Below the pieces are notes generated by a model that worked only from the letters and a program-made list of their open reading frames with translations, made no database searches and was not told the origin of the DNA. Both the position numbers and the translations under genes were made by a program. From contig JAALGZ010000018.1 in the NCBI GenBank assembly GCA_015227615.1, positions 186,001-250,000 of the forward strand: a stretch of 64,000 nucleotides of DNA, in the 5' to 3' direction. Shown piece after piece: positions 53,782-64,000 of the stretch. The stretch's first letter is position 1, and each line of letters starts with the position of its first letter. This DNA is from Labyrinthula sp. Ha (taxonomy: Eukaryota; Sar; Bigyra; Labyrinthulida; Labyrinthulaceae).

Positions 53782-56436
53782 CATTTAGTGTTCGAAACAA
53801 CTGTTTGTATCCGGTTTATTAGGTTACTTGGTCAAATGCGGTTATTTTGGTTGTCCAAAGGGTAATTAGATAGTTTGCGAAGGATGTGCTACACTTACTA
53901 TTTGTCTGGTGTTTACAAAGTGTTCCGCTGGGACTTTATGTACGATCTCATATTCACCTGGTATTGGACATTTAGTCACAATTTGAAGGGAATTCTTAGA
54001 AATAATTATAAATTTGATTGGATATATAAAGATCTTTAACCAATAGAATGTTATAATATTTAATTATAATATTGATATTGTGTAATGGCTATTTCAGGGA
54101 ATAGTTGTATTTTTATTATTACTGAAAACCTTTCTTTAGTTAACTGATATAAAAAGATTCACCGAATTGATATTGAGATGAGATTTTGAGCAAAAGACAA
54201 AAGTAAAGTCTACTTGAATAAGAAATAATTATTTCTTTCGAGTTTAGGTAAAACCCACAGAAAATATGATTTTTTTTATTCCAATGTCTTTACTGAACCC
54301 GATTATTAAATACAAAAATCACATGAAAAACAAGAGAATAAAACTCAAAACACTTTCCATTGACACGAATACATGCTTCTAGAATACATATATATATATT
54401 TAAAGAACACTAACCTAGAAGTTTCAGGAGTAACATGAGCCATAGGCTAGTTTGTAGAGAGAATAACCAACCACTATGTGTCACAAGGACCTTTGCTTTT
54501 ATTATTCTGTCCAAACCTGTAACACGCATTAAGCAGCCGGAGATACTTTCTTTCTTTGGAATAACTTAAGCTCTTAACTTGTAAAATATAATTCCCTAAA
54601 TACTTCAAAGAATTTCTTGTCACAGTTTTAACTAATCTTCTAGTGAACAATCCATACCAAACTTCAAAAACACGCTTTTAGAGTAAGACAGGAAACTTCT
54701 GCAGCAAATGAAAACTAAACATTAAACAACCTCGATTTGCAACAATTTCGTAGAATTGGACAGATTGACTGTAATAATTCTTTTCAACACTAATCATTTT
54801 CTCATAAAGGTCAGCCTTTTGATAGCATTTGACCAACAAAGCACTGAAACCTAACGACAAGAAAATGTTAATTCTGAAGGGGTCCCAAAACTATGGGTTG
54901 TTAATTGCGCTATTTGCAGAATTTCAAACCTTTAAATAAGGTTATCAAACTGGTTTGGAGATGCCTTTTTCATTTATTCATGTTTTATATCCTTCTTGTG
55001 CATGATAATGAATCAACGAGGGGCCATATAGGTTTACTCTTCTCCGAAGAAAAACTTAAACAAGACTTTGATGAACGAGCAGGATAAATTGCTCGGTAGC
55101 TGCGGTTAGTGAGGGGGGGATTAAATTGCCATGGATCCTAGGCCTATTATCATTGTAGAGCATTGAGTTAAAGACGGAGACTTTTCAAGACTTTTTTTGC
55201 AGATGCAACTGGCTTCACAGATAAAATTTTCTTGTTCTTGAAATTTACTTGTGGATGTACTTGCGAACATAAGAGTTGTTTTCAAGCACTGAACCAGTGT
55301 TCGGCAGAGGAGTTAAGTCACAAATTAGTCAACCTTAATGCCTAGGTAACTTTTCTAAACTGAACATAATATGATTAAAACTTATCCAGTCTGACTATGT
55401 AACTATTGCACTTTAAGTTAAGTACTTGAAGTTAGTTGCTGAAGTAGCTCCTATAACATCTAGGCTTGAAATGGTTTGGTATGTTCGAAATAAATTCCTC
55501 AAAGCCAAAAATTAACGGACAAAAGTTGGAAGACACAATCATCCCTTAGGACAAAGTCATTGAATCTGAAAAACGTAATTGATGATAATTATTTGATTAA
55601 CAAGATGAAAATTATAGCGTAGCATGAATCACAAATAGCATGGCAAAAAGATCCAGCACTAAGGCAAAGGTTTGGAAAAAGGAACATTCCAATTTTTTAA
55701 CTATGTAGATATTCTTGAAAGTATATATCAAGATTGGAAGAAGTTACTCTAATTGCATTAAGTTCAGCTATTACGGCATACTTTGGCTCTACAAGTGTTA
55801 GGGCTAGCTGTATGAAAATCTACTGAAGCAGATCTTGAAATCATCGCGCCCTCATCAAAGGAGGAAAGGAAAAGTTTTAATTCTTTATTCATTGAAATAG
55901 AGATATCAATTCTGAACTACTAAATTTGTTTATTACATATTTTGACAATAGAAAAGGAAAATTTCTGGTTTCTTCTTGCCAAAGCCTATGAAGTCTCACC
56001 GAGTTATTAACGTCTTCCATGAGTTCTAAAGCAGTACTATTGGAAGTAGGCCATACAATTACAAAATATACTGAACTCTACATACCAAACACTAGGTGAG
56101 TATGAACCAAAAGTTCTTTTTCATGTGTTAACATCAGATTTGGGCCACTTTAATCAGGAAATTGTCTCTTTGTGTAGCAGGCGAGGTAAAATCTTTCACT
56201 TCAGTATTAGCAGTGGCCTTTGGTAAAGATATCAGCATGTAGCAGATAATTCTGAAAGTAACATAAATTTTTATCATTTATCACACTTGCACATATAGAA
56301 AGTAATCTGAAAGATCATAAAAAGTTTCTATGAAATTTAAATTTATTATTGTTGAGGCAATTTATGTGTAGAAACATTATTACAGACGGTGTCACTACGA
56401 TCAAACACTAAAGCACGCTAAACTTAACACTTACAT

Positions 56437-56731
56437 GATGTTAATTTTATACTCATTCTTATACTTATTTCATTAACAAAGTTTTAAACCATAGGCCAAA
56501 CCCTATCTACAGGGGCAGCAGTCGGGAATCCAGAAATGAACCATTCGCGACAACTCCCGAGAAGAGTTTGACGCCTTTGACGAGAAATGAAGAGGGGAAT
56601 GGGAAAGTCATTGGAAAAAATATGAAGGCTTTGCGGAAAAGACGTCTCAGTTGCGATCCCTCGCTATCTGTATTTGAAAGGACACATATTTATCTGGATT
56701 CCTTCAGGAAAGATTATCACTGGTGCTAGAT
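56437..56731 (+). other. Coding-like open segment, unassigned
   Basis: A frame without stops runs for nearly 300 bases and is less AT-rich than its surroundings. It reads RGSSRESRNEPFATTPEKS, LTRNEEGNGKVIG, then MKALRKRRLSCDPSLSVFE and ends at a TAG. There is no early ATG, so it could be an internal or final exon, or a fragment of a transposon protein. I do not recognise a family. Confidence 0.35.
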
Positions 56732-57241
56732 CGTGATACTTATCTTATCGCAATTAGAATCATTCAATCATTGGGTGGACTCTTATGGTACTCCATTATA
56801 ACCTCATAAAAACCAATAGATATAGCAACAATCATTTTTTTTTGTTTGAAAGGTTTGTTTTCAAATTATTGCATTATGTTTTTTTGTAATTGCTTTCTTT
56901 GACCTGTTTCAATAAGTCCACACCTTGATTCTGCGTCAGAAATGACCAGGGGCACTAAAGATTGATACTAACATTTTACTTAGCTCATTTATTGCAGTCA
57001 AACTTAAGTCTTGGTTTCTTGGGAGTATATGTGCTTTGTACTGGTATGTGCATGATGCCATCTATCAGTTGGAGATTTATATGTGTCCTTGCATCAGTGT
57101 ATTTATTCAAGTTTTCTAGTTTCAGTTAATATGAGTAAATTTAGTTTGTGCTTAACGTGAGCGCAGGGGGGGGATAATTATTTTACAACTTTTTTTAAGT
57201 TCTATGAAACAAGATAAGGAAATAAACGCTGATAGGTGGCG

Positions 57242-57284
57242 AGCAGGATATGGCAGAGAATAAAAGCTTGCGCTATATCCTGCT
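57242..57284. repeat. Small inverted repeat
   Basis: AGCAGGATAT at 57242-57251 pairs perfectly with ATATCCTGCT at 57275-57284 over a 23-nt loop. No known RNA family suggested. Confidence 0.4.
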
Positions 57285-59908
57285 GGTAGATGACTGGACC
57301 AGCTATCAGTAGAGGCTGCTGTCATGTAGATGGATTCAAGTGAAAACAGTTTAACTTTTTATCCTATACACCTTAATCGATGTCTCACATGACTTGAATA
57401 ATCTCGACAGACAAGACTATAAAAGTGATTGGTATTTTTCCATGGGTGTTCTAATGTTCCTGTCTCCAGATCCACTACTAATTCTTTATTGGAAGTTTTC
57501 TATATTTTTCAATATTCCCTACGAATGAAAAAAAAAATCTCGTATCGTTATAAGTATTCATTCTTAAAATATGTTCTGTGAGTAACTTAGCAGAAATTTC
57601 TAGGTTATTACTTTCACCTTGATTCCTTAGTTGATTGTAATCTCTCAATATTATACTCTATTGGCTGACGATCTGTTTTCTGTGCTCATCCATCATATTT
57701 ATTTTGTCACCTTAGCGTACTACAAATTCTCAGTGTTTTATTTAGTTTTACAGTTTTGTGGGTAGTATTAACTGAATATAGCTACATGGCGGGTTGAACT
57801 GGGTGGTTGATCATACCTCAAGCAACATTCACAGATCGTTTAACCTGGTATTAGCATTTCTTCTAGATTCGAAAACGGAAATAAGAGTTCTTTAAACAAA
57901 AATATGTTCTTAAATGCTCTTAAATTAGCACGAAACTTCATAAGTTGTTTTGTTAGAATGTGTCTTACTTCGCAGTGCTTCAACTTTAGGTACTTGGGGT
58001 TTTAATTGCGGTTCTTGCCTTCTTGAATATGTTGAGGTAGTCTATTAAAAACATTGAGCTCGACATTTTATGAGGTCTCTATATATTGCAATATACTTTT
58101 GAACAATATATATAGGATAATATTTTTGATCTATTAAGGTGAAATCATGGCTCTCCGCATTAATTAGTTTGAGTTGATGATTCCAAGTGCATGAGTTCTT
58201 GGTAGTACTAAAGAAAAATTTTTTCTAGTCTTCGAAGAACATACTTCACATAATTTGGCAGTTTGAGCTTAAGAGGCAATTTTTTTCAATGAGATTTTCT
58301 CAACTTTCTTAGGGTCTAACCTTATAAAATAAACATTCTCTAAAAGTTTCCTGAATATCTTTGAAAGTATTTGCCAAGAATGAAGTTTGATTGCTTTGGG
58401 CCATAATTATCTTTGCTCTATCAATAAAGTTCGGAATCAATTAAGTTTATTGAATTTCTTATCAAAACTCAAAACTTTGATATATGTCATAGTTGAAAAA
58501 ACCTCAATATACCGCAAGCCCAGTGGATAAAAATAATTTTAGTTTAAACAGCCGAAAAAGCCGACGTAAATGAATATGGCTGCAGATATGGAGAGTGTAA
58601 ATAATTTATATAAACTTTTCGTCGACAAATATGGTAATCATTAACTCAAGATTGGTCCCAATAGTGACAGATGCAAGAATAAAAAATAAAGCTTGCGTGG
58701 TAGTTGCAAAATGTTCTAGGTTGAAAACAAGTGTCAGTCTCAAATACATAACACTTATTCATCTCGAAGCTGATGGTTCCTAGTGAAAGCTATACAGCAA
58801 TCAGCCAAGAGGCAAGGAATATCAATAAGGGATAGGGGTAAGTGAACTTAAAGGAAAGATTCCTATTTCTCTCAACTTAACTCGTAGGCAAAATCCATGT
58901 CTTGTTTTGTAACTGGTTTCTTTTGAGAAGCCTTTATAAAGAAGATTATTTCGACACTTCTTATCAAAGCTCGAAATCTGGTAGGCTATGATGCTACTAG
59001 AGGTACCTATCGAGTTTATTATAAGTTAGATGAAGTTTTGTCCAGTATGAAAACACCTTTCGGCAGGTTTAGGAATCCCCTCAGCACTTTGAAAGAGGAA
59101 TGAGGAGTTTGTTCAGGATCAATTTCAAGAAAGGGCTGTATGCAACTTCTTAAGATTCTCTAATTAGCTGCCTCTTACTAGGCTCAAACCTCAACGTCTT
59201 TGTGCTGATACGACTGCTGTTAGGGTTAATCATTAGTTTTTGTTTGAAGTAATATTATTCAACCATTTCACATCTTCAAATGTAGCTACTTGAAGCGCTA
59301 TAAATCACCTTGCCCTCGAACCAGATGGTCCAGTATCAAACTATACATCTAGTTTTAAAAAACCCTGTGTAAGTTTATCTAATATCTTAACAACTTTACC
59401 CATAGAGAAGTTTTCTTACTCGTCTTCTTTACAAAGAAGTTATTTCTTTGTATACTTTTTTGTAATAGTCTCAATATGTTATTCTTAGGGTGCTATGCAC
59501 TCATATACGGTTTAGTAGATTTTTTTTTTTCAAACCACCTCTTTCGCTATTCATATCTAAAGTACGCTCAAGATTCGGAGTCAGTTCAGCTTACCAAATA
59601 TTAATTGAGATGTTTTCCCGTCAAAATAAACTATTCCCGTTTTGTCAATGATATCTCGAAAACCAGTACTCTATATGATTTCTGATACGTTTGATAAAAA
59701 AAAATGTTAATCGAGACGAGAATTAGAAAGGTTTTTTTATTTCTTAGGCTCGGTTAATGCCTTATAAGCGAAACAACAACCTAAGTGGGAGAATCTTGGA
59801 CTTTCGTGAGAAGTGCGAAATATTGATCCGTTTATCGAATTAAACACACAAGAAAAAAGTAAAGAATTACCTAATATTCAGGTGTTGCTGGTTCCCGCTA
59901 ATATCACG

Positions 59909-60780
59909 ATGAAATTTGGGAAAACACTGCTGGAAGCTTCAACAAAACATCTACCTCTTTGTCCTGCTTCATATTGGCTGAACTATAAGCAACTGAAGAA
60001 GCTCACACACGATTTGGAAAGATTTCGGCATGAAGAAAGTGAAGGTGAAATATCTGTTGGACAGAAAACGAAGATCAGAACTCCAGTGGAGAGAAGGTTC
60101 TTCCTGTTCTTGCATAGAGAGCTGCTCAAGGTTTCTGGGCATTTCTCAGCAATGCAGACGTCTTCTTTAGACAAGTTACGTTGGATTGTAGGTGCAAGTT
60201 TACCTAATGGAGTTATGCTAGAAGAAATAAAGAACCTTCATGCACGACTTATGCTTCTCAAAGGGTTTGCGGACTTGAACTATGTTGGTTTTCGAAAGAT
60301 TCTTAAACGACATGATAAAGTCACTGGGTTTCAAACTAGAGATAAGTACATGACCAAACTTGTTGATGGCACAGTCTTAGCTGAACAACATCATCAATGG
60401 ATATCTCAAACACTTACATATCTAGAAGAACTTTTTCAGACGATTCTCATGCAAACAAATCAACCTCTTCAACCCACGCCATCAAACATACCCATACAAA
60501 CAGTGCTACATCAAATCTCTGACATTCACAGAAACCAAAACACTTCCTCACCCAGTTTAGCTAACGCGTTGTCACGAAACTCTTATCTTAACTCTTTTTC
60601 ACAACATCATCATGAATTTCTTTTGATGCAACAAAATGTTAACAAACGGACAAAAAGAGAAAGGTAAACACTTCTTTTCTATAACTGTTTAGTTCCAGAA
60701 CTAATGCAAGAAAAGAAATTTTTCAAAAGGACAACTCAAAACTAGACCTTGAATCACTTATGGTAGGTACTTTTTTTTAG
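59909..60780 (+). CDS. SPX-domain protein, inositol pyrophosphate/phosphate sensor
   Basis: The start is the first ATG in the frame (MKFGKTLLEAS), the typical opening of SPX domains; the frame upstream has only a GTG. SPX domains bind inositol pyrophosphates to report phosphate status. Conserved parts: WLNYKQLKK (residues 23-31), VERRFFLFLHRELLKVSGHF and the lysine-rich NYVGFRKILKRHDKVTGF, whose Lys residues form the ligand pocket. No RING, EXS or MFS part follows. Unspliced, the frame ends at 60667. A 29-nt GTA...TAG intron (60664-60692) keeps phase and extends the protein to 280 aa with the stop at 60780. A second intron after 60762 is possible but unsure. Confidence 0.75.
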
Positions 60781-60959
60781 TTTTTTCAACTTTAGCGGCT
60801 GAGATGGTTTCCAACTTTAAGAATTAGGTAAAAATTGTATGCAAGTTGCTTGAGTTAAGAAAAAATTCGAGAAAAGATATTTAACTGAGGAAACAACAAA
60901 AACTAAGTTAATATAAATATATTAAAGACAAAGTGAGCATAAGGAGTTAGTATTATTGT

Positions 60960-61424
60960 TTAAGCTGGTCCAGTTTTCGTTTCTTCCTGTATCTTGTAAC
61001 GTAGAATTGCTTGAATGTTCTCCATTTGAGATCGTTTTGCCATCATCTCTTTCTCGGCTGCTTGAAGTGTTGCTTCAACCATTTTCAACTTCCTATCAAA
61101 AAACTCTTTTCCTTCTTTAATATTCTTTTTTACAAAAAATCCAGATCCTAACTCAATAGAAACTTCCTTCGTTGTTTTTATTTTGGCCGGAATATACATA
61201 CTATTACTTAATGGACACAAAACATCTTTCTCTGTAGACGTGTTTAAATTATCCAAAGCTATTTTGGACTGGTTTAGCTTGTTTAAAGCAACGTTAAGCT
61301 GGACAAGGTTGTTTCCACCTACTTTTTGTTCTTGTCTTAATTGCTGAAATAATTGTCGAAGCTGTTCTATAGATAATGAAGCTAAGTTGACTTGTTGTTG
61401 TTCTTGAGTTTTCTCTTCTGACAT
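60960..61424 (-). CDS. PFDN5: Prefoldin subunit 5
   Basis: Intronless. The ATG at 61424 gives 154 aa, the length of human PFDN5; an in-frame ATG at 61484 would add 20 residues but lies in a possible promoter motif. Prefoldin is a heterohexameric jellyfish-like chaperone delivering actin and tubulin to CCT. The alpha-type layout is clear: N-terminal coiled coil (SIEQLRQLFQQLRQEQKVG), central beta hairpins (VLCPLSNSMYIPAKI; VSIELGSGFFVKKNIKEG), C-terminal coiled coil (MVEATLQAAEKEMMAK). It converges with the SPX gene. Confidence 0.9.
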   Translation of the reverse strand: MSEEKTQEQQQVNLASLSIEQLRQLFQQLRQEQKVGGNNLVQLNVALNKLNQSKIALDNLNTSTEKDVLCPLSNSMYIPAKIKTTKEVSIELGSGFFVKKNIKEGKEFFDRKLKMVEATLQAAEKEMMAKRSQMENIQAILRYKIQEETKTGPA

Positions 61425-64000
61425 TATTATACTTTTTGCTGGTTCGAATTTACTTGAACTAGACAAAAAGAAAGAATAGGCCATATGGCCCGTTAATTTT
61501 ATCTCGTTTTAACTAGTCGTTAAAACTATTTAGATTTTCACTACAGCACTAAATTTAAGAAAAATCTTCAAGTTTATATTATTATGCTGGTAGCAGTCTA
61601 ATTGCTCCAACAATGAAGTTTTTAGCGGAGAAAGTAACAAAGTCTAAGGATGATATAGACACTTTTAAGATATCTTTGGGAAAAGTTGTTGAGAAATGCT
61701 TAACAAGTATCAGTGAATTAGGGTATGAGATAGTTCTCAAATAAGGCACCTACTCTTAACAAGTGATATTTTTTTATTTCATATGGTTATAGATGAACCA
61801 CTTAGATTAAACTTGTATTGAACTTTGCAGGAAACATGACTTATCCAAGTAGCGGTTTAATCATTCTAGTTAAATTTTGAGGTTAGCTCTCTGGCTTTCT
61901 ACTAAGTTATTAAAAAGTTACGTTAATGCCACTTATGTTATTCTTTGCAACTCAATCACAAAATTCAGTAATTTCTATTTTGAGGTAAGTAATTCTTAAG
62001 TCAAGGCTTCGCAATGTGGGATGTTATTCGAAGCCGCCGCAAGCAAGGATGTTATGGGTTGTGGTTGAGCGATGGAAATTAATATTGTGTTCATGTACGT
62101 ACCACAGAATCCAGAATCATATCTAAGATCAAATACCACACTGACATCGTAAAATAAAGAATAAGAAGTATACATGGAATCTTTTGGTTGAGGCATGGAA
62201 GGGACAAAAAAATATTGGTAGATAGTGACGGACCTCAGTTCCTGTTTAGAACTACCTCTATCCCAGCAGCTATCAACTTAGCAATGCATATCCCTGGAAC
62301 TTCTAAAATGATATAAGAACAGTTTTTTTCTGAAACTTTTTGGATAATTGATTTAACTACTATCTCCAACCAAGAATAACTGGACCCTCATCTTTTGGGC
62401 TCCTATGTTACAAGTTTTCAAGTTGGTGCAATATTGTTCAGTCATCCAATCATAAGGAATTATGACCCAAATCTGAATAATACTAGATTTTTTAAGTATC
62501 TAAACTCCTTCGATGTGCTAGACACTGAGATAAAATTTGCATAATAGGAAAACACCCAGCTTGGGAAGCTGTTCTAGAAACTTGAAAGTAGAGCAGAATT
62601 ATTAAGCATCAGAAGAATAGAAGGGGTATTTAATAAGAATTATACTCCACGCTAAAGCGATTACTACATAGATGTAACTATGTAATCTGTACTATTAAAC
62701 ATGTTTCATACGCAAAAGCCATGCTAAGTAATACAACTCTATAATGAGGTCATGGCTCTTCGCGCGACATTTATTTGTCACTCAAGATTTTGGATTCGGA
62801 TATACAAGAGGTCTAGCAAAATAGAGAACGAAGTAACATGAGCTCTAGCAAATAGAAAACAGGGTTAAATTTTGGCCACTTCTTAGAAACTATATTCATG
62901 TAATCCAAGGAAATGATAGAGGAATATGGACAACGTATAATTGAAAAAGTTAGCAAAATCTGCTCTGGATATTGCGGTCTGTCATTTAGAATATGGGGTT
63001 GTCTTTTAGTCTCATGTCATTTTAAATATGTTTTAAGTAAAAGTCACTATGTCAGATTGTGCACACTAATCAGAGAACGTTGGGTCCTTAGTAAAGAACA
63101 GTATTAGGTCTCCTTGTAAGCTAAGAAATCGAAAGAGATCAATGGCCAAGTGGTCAATATACGCTACTTGTGACATATTTTTATTGGAATAGGTTCATGT
63201 CTATATCTCGCCTCCAGAAATTCTCCTATGGAAGATTATGCTCATATTTATGAACTTTTACCAAGAAGTTTTGCTAGTTGCGGAAGGTGATCAATCGAAT
63301 CAGGGTCACAGGATTCTTCATCTCTAAATATCTTAAATATATTGGTAAATTATATTATTAAATTATTTAGTTATTGACATCATCTTAATAAAATTTTACT
63401 TGCTTTCTATCTATTTCATTCTAAAGCATTCAAATATGCAAAATTGGATTGTGGTGCTTCATTTTCCTATAAAAGCCTATAATTAGTTTAAAATTAAACT
63501 AGATGGTTCATTGTGCCTCTGAATACAGCAGAGATGTATCTACCTTTAGAAAACACTCTAATTGATCCTATGTTTTTGCCATACCGAAGTACTAAGATGC
63601 TTAAGTAGTACGGGTAGTTGAAAATCCTTAGAAATATTCGCATCGGACATAGGTCTAGCCTTTTAAGATGTAGGTTCACACTCTCAAGGAAAATGGAAAG
63701 AATGAGCAAATGGGGGAGTTGAACAAGAATAAATTATCATTCCCAAGTATTGCCGCTCTTCGAGGAACCACGAATTCAATTACAACGATTTAAACTTTAT
63801 TGAGAAAGAAATTTAACCAATTTCGAACATTTTAAAGTTTTAGTTTAATAACTCAGCTGATAATTTATTAACCATATCTCCTAATAAAAACTAAACTAGT
63901 AACCAATATGAAGTTTTTATTTGTACGCTCAAGTGTTGCAATTATAATGAGATGAAATTTATCTAAGGTATATTCAATCAAAAACCTTGTAACTAAAGTG
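61425..64000. other. Intergenic, with possible first exon of a further + strand gene
   Basis: Mostly AT-rich non-coding. A short + strand frame starts at an ATG at 61613 (MKFLAEKVTKSKDDIDTFK) and ends at a TAA at 61742-61744. Splicing GTA...AAG from about 61721 would add HLLLTSDIFLFHMVIDEP, but the implied intron (23 nt) is shorter than the convincing ones. It would fit the alternate-strand pattern as the next gene. I rate it weak. Confidence 0.3.

Larger units (their letters stand above)
53782..59908. other. Gene desert of about 6.1 kb
   Basis: AT-rich, flanked by the 5' ends of paralogue B and the SPX gene. Apart from the orphan frame at 56.4-56.7 kb I see only short frames, homopolymer runs and a few G-runs (near 55110 and 57170). 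A 10-bp inverted repeat lies at 57242-57284. No RNA gene recognised. Confidence 0.55.

Noticed and set aside
55635-55740. Possible fragment of a G-protein alpha subunit (KDPALRQRFGKRN)
   Set aside because: The resemblance covers only about a dozen residues and breaks frame at once.
1-64000. Prokaryotic features, CRISPR arrays, tRNA or rRNA genes
   Set aside because: No direct-repeat/spacer pattern, no T-loop or cloverleaf that survives inspection, and the genes are spliced and eukaryotic.
1-64000. Ciliate origin because of the tiny introns
   Set aside because: TAA and TAG act as real stops and do not occur inside the conserved domains, so the code is standard rather than Paramecium-like.

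Overview
The window is AT-rich nuclear DNA of a unicellular eukaryote using the standard genetic code (TAA, TAG and TGA all end real reading frames). I resolve 20 protein-coding genes and 18 introns. Most introns are only 28-31 nt, and every one starts GTA and ends AG. The organism is uncertain. A PT/SPT-rich repeat in one of two cysteine-rich membrane proteins, and a Tudor-like domain joined to DNAJC9, resemble proteins of stramenopiles such as diatoms. This is an inference from protein style, not a placement.

Layout. Short gene islands alternate with kilobase-scale deserts. 0.74-3.24 kb: decayed MULE transposon copy. 4.7-13.7 kb: NUF2-like, DNAJC9-Tudor, COX18/OXA1-like, AFG1-like, DDB1. 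15.1-17.96 kb: second, less decayed MULE on the other strand. 21.9-28.9 kb: unknown helical protein, TTC1-like, SEN1-like helicase, phospholipid scramblase. 35.7-39.35 kb: EHD-like GTPase, COQ4, LDAH-like hydrolase. 41.9-47.1 kb: DNAJC17, unknown basic protein, AAR2, fibrillarin. 50.6-53.8 kb: two paralogous cysteine-rich type I membrane proteins. 59.9-61.5 kb: SPX protein and prefoldin subunit 5.

Architecture is the main discovery. Of 19 neighbouring gene pairs, 18 lie on opposite strands. Start codons of divergent pairs are often about 80 bp apart, and convergent pairs may end 1 or 10 bp apart or overlap by 7 bp. None of the 18 inferred introns has a length divisible by three: 28, 29 and 31 nt are common and 30 is absent. 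The deserts hold transposon relics and fragments of decayed coding sequence.

Functional themes. The genes are housekeeping: kinetochore and histone chaperoning (NUF2, DNAJC9), mitochondrial complex IV (COX18, AFG1), ubiquitin ligase adaptor (DDB1), RNA metabolism (SEN1, AAR2, DNAJC17, fibrillarin), protein folding (TTC1, PFDN5), membranes and lipids (scramblase, EHD-like, LDAH), ubiquinone synthesis (COQ4) and phosphate sensing (SPX). Exon joins were deduced from reading-frame continuity and family alignment from memory, with no transcript data.
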